DNA of 64,000 nucleotides from Myotis daubentonii (lineage: Eukaryota; Chordata; Mammalia; Chiroptera; Vespertilionidae): positions 152,952,282 through 153,016,281 of the forward strand of contig NC_081840.1 of the NCBI RefSeq assembly GCF_963259705.1. The letters are read 5' to 3'. Positions 1-11,048 of the stretch are shown in pieces. The notes beneath the pieces are model-generated. The model saw nothing but the letters and a program-made list of their open reading frames with translations, did not search any database and had not been told where the DNA came from. Made by a program: the position numbers and the translations under genes. Every line of letters starts with the position of its first letter. Positions within the stretch are counted from its first letter, which is position 1.

Positions 1-1230
1 TTATACAGCAAAAGCGAACTGATTGAGAAGTAGGATGATGAAAACAACAAACACTAAAACATCTGGCACTGAATTTGGGGAAAGTTGTTGAGTGGAGGTT
101 GGGGCCAAAGGTTGGAAAATTATGAACAATTTATTAGTTGAGGCTGGTTGAATAAGTCATATACAAAGCTGGAGAAATGGTGGTCCATGTTATGTAGGAG
201 CAAAACAACTGGGGAAATGTGTTCTCTGAAAACCAGCATGAAAGAAAATGCACCTCAGGAACTTGAGGACCTTGCCAGCTGATGTCCTGGCAAAATGCCC
301 ACAGTGTACGTTGGCTTCTTTAAGCTCTCTGTAATAAAATACAGGAAGAGTGCGATGGGCTAAAGAAAACCCTTTTCAGCTTGCACATGGGCTTCTGAGG
401 GAATATAGAGTAAGTGGAGCTTGCTGGTTTGGAAAAAAAAAATTCTCATTCTCAGAATCCACAGTTGTTAATAGATTCTTAAAGTAAACTAAGACCTGGA
501 GGTGAAGCTCAAGTCAAGTGTAAGTTGTGGGACCCTTTGTTCAGACTTCTGAAATGTTGAAGGTGGTTGGTGCTCTCAGTGATACATAAGGGCTTCTGAG
601 GTTCTTCAGAGTTCAGTCTCCCAGAGGCTCAATCACAAAATAGTTGTAAGAATATACCGAGAAAGACATGTCTCCAGGTCTTTGAGGGTGCAACTCCAGT
701 TGACTGAAGAGGATTAACTTGTAAGATATAAAAAGCCGCCACGATTTTAAGAGAGTTGCACATGAAAATGTGATGCTAGCTTGAACTAGAAGAGACTGAG
801 GTTTATGAAACTGCACTGTGGGCTCTGACCCTCAGTTTCCTATGGGCAGGAAGCAAGGTGAGAAAGGTGCTTATCTACCAACACAGCCATTTCTAAGGAA
901 ACTGTCCTGGAGGGTGCCTCTAGGAGCCCAGTGGGTGAAACCAAGAGTCATAAGAGTGACAGACAAGGGGGGCATCCCAGGAGTGGAAAGGAACACTGAG
1001 GTGGGGCTTCCTGAAGAATGATAACTTCCAGGTCTCTTCCAGAGAGCAGAACCAATGTGGACACTATGCATTGGCAGAATTTCACAGTCATAGTGGGCCA
1101 GGAACTATACTGTGTCTTCATTTCTCTTTTACTTAAGTGAGGGTGCCTTTTGCAAGTGTCCCCATACCCCACTGTTTTCTGGGTGTGCAAAGAACAGATA
1201 AATAATCATTTAAATCCTAGGTCTCTGGTC
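1..1230. other. Unassigned non-coding DNA
   Basis: I recognise no gene or repeat family here. Open frames are short, on both strands and mutually overlapping, with no protein family visible. The stretch may hold very old repeat remnants or unique intergenic DNA. Confidence 0.4.
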
Positions 1231-1402
1231 CTGGCCCGGGAGCTCAGTTGGTGAGAGTGCCATTCCGAGATGCCAAGGTTGCAGAATTGATCCCTGGTCA
1301 GGGCACATACAAGAATCAACCAATGAATGCATGAATAGATGGAACAACAAATCCATGTCTCTCTCTCTCTCTCTCAAATAAATACATAAAAACTTAAAAA
1401 AA
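1231..1402 (+). mobile_element. VES-type SINE (degraded)
   Basis: A tRNA-like head contains GAGCTCAGTTGG (A-box region) and TTGATCCCTGGTC (B-box region). A (TC)n stretch and an A-rich tail with AATAAATACAT follow. This is the usual head, body and CT/A tail of the vesper-bat VES SINE, a pol III retroposon moved by LINE-1. It is shortened in the middle compared with the other copies. The end is approximate. Confidence 0.8.
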
Positions 1403-2012
1403 TGCTTAGTCTCTGAATAAGAAGGGAAGAAGGGTTGCATTCAAGGAACTGCATGTAGACTTGATGTGGATGACAAGATCCTGAACCTTGAGCTTGAAGC
1501 CATGGTTGGACAAAGCTTGGACAAAGCATTGGGACCTTCCTTGGGTGGGGTGAGTGAGTTTTACAAGAGGGACTGATCCAAATCACTGGGGCAAGAGAGT
1601 GTGAATCATAATTGGGGTTGTTGCAGTAATGGTCTCCACTTGTTCAACCCTCTCCTAATGTGACCCATTGTGAGTCAGGGTTTGGCCATTGACTTGCTTT
1701 GGTTAATGGAACAAGAGCCCATTTAATCCAAGCACAGTTTTGAAAAAATGCTTGGACAGTGGGACTTGCCCTTCCCTGCCGATCATGGAATGATTGATGA
1801 TGAAAAACCAATAAGTTGGTACCTCCCATCATTTCAGCTGACAGCAAACATGAGGAAGAGGTCTCAAAGGAAAATAAATGCTACCCCAATGCCATGAGAA
1901 AAATATATTCTGTGTCAAGGACAGAACTTTAGAGTAAAATGTTCCAGATTACTTTGAGATTCCCATGCCTTAGATGATTTCTTTAAAGCTTATTGCTCAA
2001 AAATAAATGTAT
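1403..2012. other. Unassigned non-coding DNA
   Basis: No gene, RNA or repeat family is recognisable. All open frames are under 70 residues and unconvincing. Confidence 0.4.
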
Positions 2013-2256
2013 GGCCTTGGTTGGTTTGCTCAGTGGTTAGAGCATCAGCTCACAGACCCGAGGGTCTTAGGTTTGATTCCCTGTCAAGAGCACAGGCCTC
2101 AGTTCAGTTCAATCCTCACCCCCGTTGGGGTGAGTGCAGGAGGCAACCAATTGACGTGTCCCTCTCATGTGGATGGTTCTCTCTCTCCCTCCCTCCCTCT
2201 CTTTATCTCTCCCCCCTTCCACTCTCTCTAAAAAAAAATCAATGGAAAAATATCTT
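2013..2256 (+). mobile_element. VES-type SINE
   Basis: The tRNA-like head (GGTTTGCTCAGTGGTTAGAG and GTTTGATTCCC) is followed by GAGGCAACCAATTGACG, a long CT-rich tract and an A-rich tail. Body layout matches the other full-length VES copies in the window. An open frame across it comes from SINE sequence and is not a gene. Confidence 0.9.
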
Positions 2257-2599
2257 CAGGTTTTGATTAAAAAAAATGTTTTTAATTTTGTAATTGGGTG
2301 AGACATACTGTTTCTTCTCTTTGTATCCAGAACTTGTTTTGGTAAAGATGTAATTGACATGTATGATAACCAAGATAGAGAATTGAAAAATGTGCCTATT
2401 TGTACGCCTTAAGCCAGAATTCTCATATGACAGTCTCTTCATGGTGGCATGTGTTAAAAATAGGATTTACTTTAATTCTGTTCCAATTCTCATTGAATAC
2501 TGCAATATTTCTTTATCCTTATTTATATGGAGACAAAATCTATATGTTTGAGTAAATGCTGTTTATTGTATTTGTTGATATATTAGTATAAGTGTTGTC

Positions 2600-3060
2600 G
2601 ATGTAAGAATGTCCAAACTTGTAGAGAATTTTTATGAGATTATTTGAGCCCAAAACTGATGACCATTGCTGGGAAGCAAGATCTCGAATGCTCCAGAGAA
2701 TAGCAGTTTGCAGTATATTTTATGCATTTAAAATTAAGGAAGGAAGGTAAGGAAGATTTCATGAAGGTGGGAGAAAGCAGGGTGGGAATGGGTTAACAGG
2801 ATAGTTAAGCTTATGTGCCCTCTGGAGGGTGGTCCACTTTAGAAGCAGGGGTCTAAAAAGAGGTATTTCAAAGTTGTGTTAACCTAGGTGCCCAGAAACA
2901 ATGGACAGGACATGCTTAAGGTGAAGATAAGTCTTTTACTAAGTAAGTTACAGGCCTGGGGTGTGACTACCCACCGTAACCTGCCCAGTTAGGAATTTAT
3001 GATCAGGTCACCACCCTGTACGGTTACATCTGTAGAACCCCTTTTTCTTCCACAGTGTGA
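2600..3060. mobile_element. Possible old LTR remnant
   Basis: The phrase AATTTTTATGAGATTATTTG followed by GGGAAGCAAGATCTC resembles ERVL-type mammalian LTRs as I remember them. No clear TG...CA ends, polyadenylation signal layout or target duplication can be defined. It could instead be unclassified repeat or unique DNA. Confidence 0.25.
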
Positions 3061-3095
3061 CCAGATATTTATGGCCTAGATTCTGGAAAGACTTA

Positions 3096-3140
3096 GATGG
3101 TGAAATCTCAGATGGTGAAATCTCAGATGGTGAAATCTCT
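3096..3140 (+). repeat. 15-bp tandem repeat, 3 copies
   Basis: GATGGTGAAATCTCA is repeated three times in direct succession, the last copy ending in T. It is a short local duplication. Confidence 0.9.
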
Positions 3141-3237
3141 GATAATGAGAATCACACCCATTTAGCTATGTTCCCTTCCAGGTGGAAGCACCTTACATCA
3201 CCTGGCATCATGCCTTTTCATTGCTGAGCCTCTGAAT

Positions 3238-3449
3238 CAGTGGTTCTCAACCTTCCGGCCCTTTAAATACAGTTCCTCATGTTGTAACCCAACCATAAAA
3301 TTATTTTCATTGCTACTTCGTAACTGTAATGTTGCTACTGTTATGAATCGTAATATAAATATCTGATATGCAGGATGGTCTCAGGCGAGCCCTGTGAAAG
3401 GGTCGTTCGACTGCCAAAGGGGTCGCGACCCACAGGTTGAGGACCGCTG
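3238..3449. mobile_element. SPIN-like non-autonomous hAT transposon
   Basis: The 212-bp element has terminal inverted repeats CAGTGGTTCTCAACCT at the left and AGGTTGAGGACCGCTG at the right (14 of 16 pair). Inside are ACGATTCATAACAGT on the minus strand and GGGTCGTTCGACTGCC near the right end. These ends and interior match my memory of SPIN non-autonomous hAT elements, known from vesper bats, murine rodents, tenrec, opossum and several reptiles and amphibians and explained by horizontal transfer. No transposase is encoded. The 8-bp flanks CTCTGAAT and CATTTGTT do not match, so the target duplication has decayed or the ends were rearranged. Confidence 0.8.
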
Positions 3450-4339
3450 CATTTGTTACTGCTATCGTTCTGGAAACAGGGCAGTGTGTGCTGCGGAGAA
3501 CGCCCTGCGGTGTGTAACTTGAAGTGTTCACAGGCTTCCTGACTGGCCCTGGCTCGGGCCCTGGAGCTGTCAGTGTCTGGCAGGGAGCTCACAGCAGCAG
3601 ATGTTCCTGGGACTCTTCCCCACGTGAACTGTGAAAGCTACACTGCAGAAGACAGATGTGCTAGTTGCATTTTTTTTTAAATCACAGTACAGAGACATTA
3701 CACTTTGCTGGAAGGAAATAGCATCCCTTTTATAAAGTATCCCTTTCTTGTAAAGGTAGGCAAAGGAGATTTTGACTTTGGTCCCAGCTATGACAAAGTA
3801 ACTGGCACATGGCTAGCTCTGCCCCCACTTGACAACCATGAAACTGCACACAGTATATGGGGCCATTGTTTGCAGGCTTTGGACAAAGACAGTCCAAGAC
3901 TGCCACACATTTGATGGCATTTGTTTTAAAAAAGAGAAGCTCCTGGGATGAGTGTGACAATTATCCTGGTTTTTGGTCTGAGGACAATTCTCTACCACAG
4001 GACAAAATTTGGAGTCCAAGCAGAATGCTCTGATCCCGCTGAGCTAAGATCCTGCTGAGCTGAGATCTTGCTGAGCTGAGAGGCAGAGCTCAGAGTTTGG
4101 GGCAGGCGAGAGGCTTGAAACTGTGGACTTGGCCCTGGAGGACAAGGAGCTGCATAGAGCAGGGCACAGAGTCCTGAGCTGTGGACTGGCTTCTCATGCT
4201 CAGGGCAAGTGACAGCAAATCATGTCCACAAAAACGGTTGCTCTGAGATGGAGATACTGATGGTGAAGTTGGGTGAAATTTGTTGGAGTTTTAGTGCAGC
4301 CAGAGCAGAGAAAACTCAACATCTCATTAAATATCTGTT
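3450..4339. other. Unassigned non-coding DNA
   Basis: No gene or named repeat is recognised. Open frames here are short and lack family signatures. A small 16-bp tandem repeat lies at 4032-4079. Confidence 0.4.
4032..4079 (+). repeat. 16-bp tandem repeat, 3 copies
   Basis: Three successive units of the form GATCCTGCTGAGCTGA differ at one to three positions each. Confidence 0.85.
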
Positions 4340-4835
4340 CAACAAGATGGAACAAGAAATGCCATAGTAAAGATAATACATGACAATATTGCCCATTATA
4401 CAGCCCCGTCCCATGCCAGGCAGCTGCTTGGGGGAGATGACAAAATAGAGCTGATGTATAACTGAATAAAAGTAAAAACAGCACACTAAAATTTGCTAAA
4501 GTAGATTTTAGAGGGAAACTAATAGCAACAAATGCTTATATTAGAAAAAAAGGAAAGTTCTGATGTCAATGAGAAAATTGCATGCCTTAATAAACTAGAC
4601 CAAGAAGTGCAGAATAAGTGTGAGGTAAATATGAGGAAGGAAATAATAAAGATAAAGGAAGAAACTAACTCAATTAAAAATAAGGAAAACAAGTAAATAA
4701 CAGAATCCAAAAGCTGGCTCTTTAAAATGATGAGAGAAACTGATAAATCTGCATCTGAAATAATGAATAAACTAAGAAAAGAAAAAAAATATTAGTACTG
4801 GGAATGAGAGTATGGGCATCAGATACCAGGGTTAA
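4340..4835 (+). mobile_element. LINE-1 ORF2 fragment (sense)
   Basis: The sequence follows the mammalian LINE-1 ORF2 segment upstream of the reverse transcriptase: TTTTAGAGGGAAACTAATAG, then GCTTATATTAGAAAA, AAAAGCTGGCTCTTTAAAA and GGGAATGAGAGTATGGGCAT. The frame is broken by stops and indels, so it is a fossil. Homology stops exactly at 4835 and resumes at 5879 after a Helitron, so both halves belong to one insertion. The left edge is approximate. Confidence 0.75.
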
Positions 4836-4909
4836 TCTCTCTATATATAGAAGGCTAATATGCTAAGTGTCCCTCCATCAGTCTGACTGGTTGGTGTGGT
4901 GCACACTGA

Positions 4910-4922
4910 CCACCAGGGGCAG
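4910..4922 (+). promoter_or_regulatory. CTCF-like motif in Helitron
   Basis: CCACCAGGGGCAG lies inside the Helitron 5' region. It resembles the CTCF core but is one G short of the usual spacing, so it is probably weak. The inverted partner seen in related copies is absent here. Confidence 0.4.
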
Positions 4923-5117
4923 ATGCTCAATGCAGGAGCTACCGTGACACGCACTGACCATTTACAGAGAAACGTACCGTGGACCTGGCACCCACAAAGC
5001 AACACTCAGCTTCCCCCAAGTGGGACACAGGCCCCGCCACCACCCCAGAGCGACAGCCCACCAAATTGCAGCCAACTCTCATGGCCAGCCCAGAAACAGT
5101 CGCTGTGGGCGCAGAGC

Positions 5118-5154
5118 GGGGGCGGGGGGTGGGGGGGGGGAGTAAATGACGTCA
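5118..5154 (+). promoter_or_regulatory. GC box and CRE-like palindrome in Helitron cargo
   Basis: GGGGGCGGGG (Sp1-type GC box) at 5118-5127 and the full CREB/ATF palindrome TGACGTCA at 5147-5154 lie 19 bp apart across a G-rich run. This pairing is typical of CpG-island promoters and unusual in the surrounding AT-rich DNA. Promoter activity is inference only. Confidence 0.45.
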
Positions 5155-5264
5155 CATAGCAATGCCTAGCTTCCTCTCCCTAGCTACGACTAGCCTCCTT
5201 GCAGTTTCTCCAGCCCAAGAACATGACTGCTTTATAGCCAGGTGCAAACATTTACACTTTAACC

Positions 5265-5440
5265 AAATGTCTGTGAAGCGTTTTCCCATGCCTCATCTCA
5301 TTTGATCCTCACAGAAGTCCTGGAGTAAGTAGATAGCAGACTCAGTGGAATCCTATTTTCTTTTCATTAGCCGGAAAATGGAGATTTAGAAAGCTTAGAA
5401 GCTTGACCCGACTGAAAAGAAGTAAGAAACAGTAGACCTT
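5265..5440 (-). mobile_element. MIR-like SINE inside Helitron cargo
   Basis: CATCTCATTTGATCCTCACA and the following AGTAGATAG...GGAAAATGGAGA correspond to the reverse complement of the mammalian MIR core and 3' half. MIR is older than the LINE-1 this block interrupts, so it must have arrived as passenger DNA. Confidence 0.55.
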
Positions 5441-5664
5441 GAAAATGACTTCAGGTTTTCTCACTGAGCAGAATATAGTCAAACACTGTTGCAGTTAAAT
5501 ATTTAACCTTTTGTTCTCCCTGAGTGATCTACAATAATACTCTTCTGTGTGTTGATATTTACTGTTGTGTTGCTGACAATTACCTGAAAGAGAAGTTGGG
5601 GTGCTTCACTGGGCTGGAAAAAGTTTAGCTAAATCACAAAGCAGGTCTAATTAAGCAAGTTGAT

Positions 5665-5878
5665 TCTATATCTATAAAAGGCTAAGTTGCCTCGTGCATT
5701 CACAATACATATAAAGCTCTCTCTGGTGCCAATTGCATGTGTGTGTATTGATCTGTTATTGTCAATCATGAATTTGGTTGACACTTCTATTACAGAGAAA
5801 GGGTGGATAGCAATATTAAAATATTTCTTCTAATTAATTTTCTTTCAATGTGCATGAACTCATGCACTGGGCCACTAG
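5665..5878 (+). mobile_element. Short Helitron unit supplying the 3' end
   Basis: The 214-bp unit starts TCTATATCTATAAAAGGCTA and ends in the hairpin plus CTAG at 5875-5878. The interior is AT-rich and unlike the GC-rich type A elements, with GAAAGGGTGGATAGCAATAT, so it is a separate short subfamily. Confidence 0.75.
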
Positions 5879-6205
5879 TAAAATAATAATAAGGGGGAAA
5901 TAATTCTATACCAATAGAGGAAACACAAATTCCTTAGAAGATTAAAATTACCAAAGCTCATTTAAGAAAAGCGTGCATAACCATATAGCTATTAAAGAAA
6001 TTAAACTTTTAGTTAATACATTCCCCACAAACCTTGACCTACAGTTTCAGTAGTGAATTCTATCAAACATATAAGGAAAAATAATATCAATTCTACCCAT
6101 ACACTTTATTTTATAATTCTAGACTTTGCCTGACATTAAACCATAAAAACACACTTAAGAAGGTGAAATAGTAGAGAATTACCCTTCATCAATGCAGACT
6201 ACAAC

Positions 6206-6208
<3 letters not shown>
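5879..6208 (+). mobile_element. LINE-1 ORF2 fragment, continuation
   Basis: Continues the 4340-4835 fragment: AAATTACCAAAGCTCATTTA and GTGAATTCTATCAAACATAT are ORF2 landmarks just before the reverse transcriptase core. Stops and indels are frequent. Confidence 0.7.

Positions 6209-6260
<52 letters not shown>
6209..6260. repeat. (TA)n microsatellite
   Basis: About 25 uninterrupted TA units lie at the boundary between sense and antisense LINE-1 pieces. Confidence 0.97.
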
Positions 6261-6265
<5 letters not shown>

Positions 6266-6830
6266 GAGCAGTTTTAGGTTCAAAGATATTTGAGGGGGAG
6301 GTACAGATCCCTTGCCTCCACACATACCCCTAGCTCCCACACATCCACACACTGTCTCAATAACAACATCCCCACCAGATGGTACATTTGTTATAATTGA
6401 TGAAACTACATTGATCTATCACCATCCAAAGTCCATAGTTTATATTAGAGTCCCTCTTGGTTTTGAACATTCCTTGGGTTTGGACAAATGTATCCATCTT
6501 TATAGTATCATACAGAGTAGTTCCACTGCCCTCTTTCCCCCAACCCCCCACCCAGTTCCTCAGTGCTTTGCTAATTGCCACTTCATCCCTCCTTTCCCAG
6601 TAACCCTGGGGACCATTGATCTTCTGTCTCTATAGCCTGTTCTAGAATGACATATCTTTTGAATCATACAGTTTGTAGTCTTTTCAGATTGGAGTCTTTT
6701 ACTTAATAATATGGATTTAAGTTTCCTCCTTTTCATGAATCGATAGCTCATTTATTTTTAGTGCTAAATAGTATCCCACTGTTTGGATGTATCACAGTTG
6801 ATTTATCTTAGATGTGACAAGTTTCTGAGG
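6261..6830 (-). mobile_element. LINE-1 3' end fragment (antisense)
   Basis: The plus strand reads as the reverse complement of the 3' region of an older mammalian LINE-1. Landmarks are AGAGCAGTTTTAGGTTCA, GGTACATTTGTTATAATTGA, GGGTTTGGACAAATGTAT and GTTTGTAGTCTTTTCAGATT. The same segment recurs diverged at 23.1-23.6 kb. An open frame at 6312-6635 is an accident of this repeat. Confidence 0.8.
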
Positions 6831-6910
6831 AAACACTAGCATCTAGAATCCAACAATATATAAAATACATTCTGACCAATTGGAGGTTATGATAGTTCCC
6901 AATAGATAAA

Positions 6911-7207
6911 TCTATACAATAAAAGCCTAAGCGACTGTTACAGCAGAATGACCACAACGACTGGTCTCTGTGATGCACACTGACCACCAGGGGCAGATGT
7001 TCAATGCAAGAGCTGGCCCCTGGTGGTCAGTGTGCTGCCACAGGGGGAGTGCCACTCAGCCAGAAGCCTCTCCTGCCTCTGTGGCAGCACTAAGGAGCAG
7101 CGAGCAGGTGGGCGGTAAGGAGTGAAGGCTCCGGGACTGTGAGAGGGCGCAGGCCGGACTGAGGGACCCCCCTCCCTGTGCACGAATTTTGTGCACCGGG
7201 CTTCTAG
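6911..7207 (+). mobile_element. Helitron, type A, complete ends
   Basis: The 297-bp element starts TCTATACAATAAAAGCCTAA after an A and ends in the hairpin GTGCACGAATTTTGTGCAC plus GGGCTTCTAG before a T, as expected for insertion between A and T. It interrupts LINE-1 DNA. It contains an inverted pair of CTCF-like motifs and encodes no protein. Confidence 0.93.
6984..7026. promoter_or_regulatory. Inverted pair of CTCF-like motifs
   Basis: CCACCAGGGGCAG at 6984-6996 faces its reverse complement at 7014-7026, separated by 17 bp. Both lack one G compared with the best-matching copies elsewhere. The arms extend outward as ACACTGACCACCAGG and its complement, so the pair can also form a DNA hairpin. 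Confidence 0.5.
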
Positions 7208-8375
7208 TAATAATATAAGCATAAACTCATAACTGTAAACCTACTTTTGCCAACCCCTGTAGAGAAATAATATTAACACAATTCAATCTTCATTGATTAA
7301 AAATTCTCTTAGAAAATTTGAAATATAAGGAAACCATGTTAGCCTCAAAAACATTCAGCTACATCGTAGTAAGTGGTGAAAGACTGAATTATAGCCCTCT
7401 TTGATCAGGAACAAGACAAAGATATCTGTTCTCATCAGTTTTATTCATTGTACTAGATTCTTTAGAAAGTACAGGAAAGCAGGAAAAATGTAGAAAGGAA
7501 TAAACCCAATTTAATTTGCAGATGACATGATAATGAAAAATCCACAAGATTCTACCAATACTACTACTACTACTACAAACATCCAGAGCCAGTAATCAAG
7601 CTTGGCAATGTTGTAGGGGAAAAGACCAATATCATAAAAGAATTGTATTCCAATATACTTGTTCTGAAATAATGGAAATTGAAATTCAGCAAGCAAAAGC
7701 ATTTTCAAAAACGTCTAACAGTTGAAATAGGGATAATTCTATCAAAACTTGTGCAACATGTGCATACTGAGAAACATCAAACACCATGGAGAGAAATTAA
7801 AGAAGATCCAAATATAGCTAGAGTATATCATATTCATAGATTAGAAGACTCAACACATTAATATGTTAATTCTCCACAAATTAATATATTCAATTAAAAT
7901 TCTAGTAGGCTATTAAATTTGAGTGTTCATGACAACTTTATTCCTAGTAGCCAAAATTTGTAAAGAAATCTATCAAACTGGTGAATGGATGAATAAAATG
8001 TCGTTTTGTCTATAGAACCAGAACCACAGGAAAAAGAACTACTCAAACATGGTGCAACTAGAAAAGTTTTAAAAGTATTATGCTAAATGAAAGGGTCAGA
8101 CATAAAAGAATATCTATTGTATGATATCTTGTATGTAAAATTTTGTGCTGAACTAAATTAGGGTGACGAAAAGCAGATAAATGGTTGCTTAGGACTGGGT
8201 GGGATGGAAAAGATTAGAAATAAGATGGAAATTTGTGGGGCAATTAAAATGTTCTATACTGTGATTGTGTTGGTGGCTACATGGCTGGATATGTTGTCAA
8301 AACTCATCAAATTCTAAACTTAAAATTGATGATTTTATTTTAAGTATACCCCACTAAAGCTGATATAAAAATGAA
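7208..8375 (+). mobile_element. LINE-1 ORF2 reverse transcriptase and 3' end (sense)
   Basis: TTTGCAGATGAC at 7515-7526 encodes the F-A-D-D catalytic signature of LINE-1 reverse transcriptase. AGAAATTAAAGAAGATCCAA and AGACTCAACACATTAATATG lie downstream as in ORF2. From about 7930 the 3' region appears, including GAATGGATGAATAAAATG and ATGGTTGCTTAGGACTGGG. The frame is interrupted many times and no functional protein is possible. Confidence 0.75.
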
Positions 8376-10028
8376 TAGAAATGAAAACTTTGTCAGAAAA
8401 ACAGAAGGTGAGAGAAAACATTGCCAGAAGTCCTGCACTGCAAGAAATGCTAAAATAAGTTATTCATGCAGAAGAAAAATTACACCAGATGGAAACTTGT
8501 ATCAATAGAAAGAAATAAAAAGCACCAGAAATTGTAAATATGGAAACACATATGAAAGGCACTTTTACTGACTTGTTCACCATTTTAAACGATCGTAGAT
8601 GCTTTAATGAAAATATGACAGCAATGCATTGTTGAGCCCATAATGTATCTATATTTAAAATGTCTGACAGCAATAGCAGAACAGGCATGGGGAAATGGCA
8701 GTATGCTGTTGAAATGTTCCTGCACTATATGTGAAGGGCACCTGAGATGAGTTACAGTTATATGCTGTAAACTGAAGAGCTACCACTAAAATATAGAGAG
8801 GGATAGCTGTTTAAGCCATTCGGAGAGGCAGATTAAATCCTAAAAACACTTTCATCAAAAACAGGCCAGGAAGAATAAACAATGATCAATAAGATAAATA
8901 GAAAACACAGAGCAATATAGTATATTTAAATGCAATTCTTCTGAACATTACATTAGATATAAATTATCTAAGCATTTAATAGGAGGAGATTGTCTGCTTG
9001 GACAAAAAAAGCAAACTATGAAAGATTACTCAAAAAATGGTTTGAATTGTTCTGCTATTACTTAAATCAAATTCATCATTAAAAAATTTTCCACTAATAA
9101 TGTTTCAGTCCCAATTGCTTTACTGATAACTCTTACCAAATAGATAAAGAAAATGTTATCATTTTACACAATCTTTTCCAGAAATACAGTTTGAAATATT
9201 AGTAAAATTCATTTCAGGAGGCCAGCACTACCCTGATACCAAAATCACACTTGTACATATTACAAGAAACCTACTTGCCAATGTTTTCATGAATATAGAC
9301 ATAAAAATCCTGAAGAAGAGTTAGATGATCAAATCCAACAATATACAAATATGATTATACATTATGAGCAAGTTAATTGGAGAAATGCAATTTTGATTTA
9401 ACATTTGAAAAATCACTAAATGTAATTTACATATTAATAAACACTTAAAGAAGATCTACATGATTTTCTCAATAGTTGCATAAAAGTCATTTGAGAAAAT
9501 CAAACTCATTCATGATAAAACTTTGCAACAAACTAGAAATAGAAGATTATTGCCTCAACCTGATAAATGATATCTATGAGTAACCTACAGTTATCATCAT
9601 GCAGAGATACACTTCTCATAAACTATGGTACAGGGTATGGAAGTCAGTTCCCATTACTTCAGTTCAGTATTGGAAAGAAGTTCCTAGGCAATGCAATATA
9701 TCAAGAATTATTAATAATATTTATAAAGGTTGGAGAGGAAGAAGTAACTTTATTTGCACATTACTGAACTGTATACACAAGAAAAATTAAAAAACTACTA
9801 GATGTAATAAGTGAATTTAGCAAAGATTTAGATACAAGGTCACTATACAAAGATTAATTGTATTTCTCACTGTTAGCTATGAATAATATGAAAATCCAAA
9901 TACAAAAAGCATTTAAAATAGTATTAAAGCCACCAAATACTTAAGGAAAACTCTTTAAGGAAAGATTAAAGCATATTACATTGAAAAATACTATAACATT
10001 TATTAAAGAGAAATTTAAAAGAATTTAA

Positions 10029-10225
10029 GCCCTGGCCGGTATGGCTCAGTTGGTTGGAGCATCGTCTTATACACCAAAATGTGGCAGGTTTGATTCCCAG
10101 TCAGGTACATACCCAGGTTGTGGGTACCATCTTTGGCCGGTGTACATGTAGGAGGCAGCCAATCAATATTTCTCTTTCCCTCTCTCTCTCTTCCTCTCTC
10201 TAAAGTCCATTTTAAAAATTAAATG
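10029..10225 (+). mobile_element. VES-type SINE
   Basis: GCCCTGGCCGGTATGGCTCA and GGTTTGATTCCC form the tRNA-like head. AGGAGGCAGCCAATCAATAT, a (TC)n tract and an A-rich tail follow. It is inserted in LINE-1 sequence, which continues on both sides. Confidence 0.92.
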
Positions 10226-10992
10226 TACAAAATTAAATAAAATAACTTAAATATTGGAGAATTATACTATGCTAGTGAATTGGAAGACTCAGCATTGTTA
10301 AGATGTTATTCCCCACCAATTAATTAGTACATTTGATGAGCTATAAATCGAAATTATACTATGCTTGATTTTTCAGAAATTTACAAGCTAATTCTAAAAT
10401 TTATATGGAAATTCAAAGCACCTAGAATAGCTTAAATAAAAATAAAAATAAAATTAGAGGACATACACTGTAGAGATAGAAGATTAAATGAATAACATGA
10501 ATACAGTGTCCCAAAACATACTCATGCTAATTTGGCCTTCTGGTTTATAACAAAGATTCCAAAAACAATTCAATAGCTAATCATTAGTCCTTACAAGACA
10601 TGATTGCTGACATAACAGGATATTAATCTGGGGAAAAAATTAACTTTGACCAGTACCACATAGAGAACCAAAAATGTAAACACCTCAAGCTATAAATCTA
10701 GAAGAAAATACTCGAAAATACCTTCACAACAGTTCATTTGGCACAAATTTTTTAGTAAACAGAACAGATAACGAAAGCATGGGGCATGTACAGGCAGAAA
10801 AAATAAATTTAACTGGATCTGCTTAAACATTTATGCTCATCAAAAGAACTGTGTGAAGTGGAATTGCAAACATTAAATATCATAGTAGATATATCTATGA
10901 AAGGGCCTCATCCATGACATATTATGAAATACTACTAATCAGAAATAAAAATGTAGCTAATCTATAAAAACTGGAAGATAGACTTAAATAAA

Positions 10993-10995
<3 letters not shown>

Positions 10996-11047
<52 letters not shown>

Positions 11048-11048
11048 A
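10996..11048. repeat. (TA)n(TG)n compound microsatellite
   Basis: About 18 TA units pass into about 7 TG units. Confidence 0.95.

Larger units (their letters stand above)
4836..5878 (+). mobile_element. Composite Helitron carrying host-like cargo
   Basis: The block starts TCTCTATATATAGAAGGCTA, a type A Helitron 5' end, after an A. It ends with the hairpin GTGCATGAACTCATGCAC plus GGGCCACTAG before a T. LINE-1 ORF2 homology breaks at 4835 and continues at 5879, so the block entered one A|T site. The first Helitron has no 3' hairpin/CTAG of its own. Instead about 0.5 kb of non-Helitron DNA follows (GC box, CRE-like site, MIR-like SINE), then a second Helitron unit (5665-5878) supplies the terminus. 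Capture by read-through to a downstream Helitron end is the simplest reading. Two nested insertions with filler DNA is the alternative. No Rep/helicase is encoded. Confidence 0.8.

Noticed and set aside
6312..6635. Open frame of 107 codons
   Set aside because: It lies on the wrong strand of a LINE-1 3' UTR and has no homology signal.
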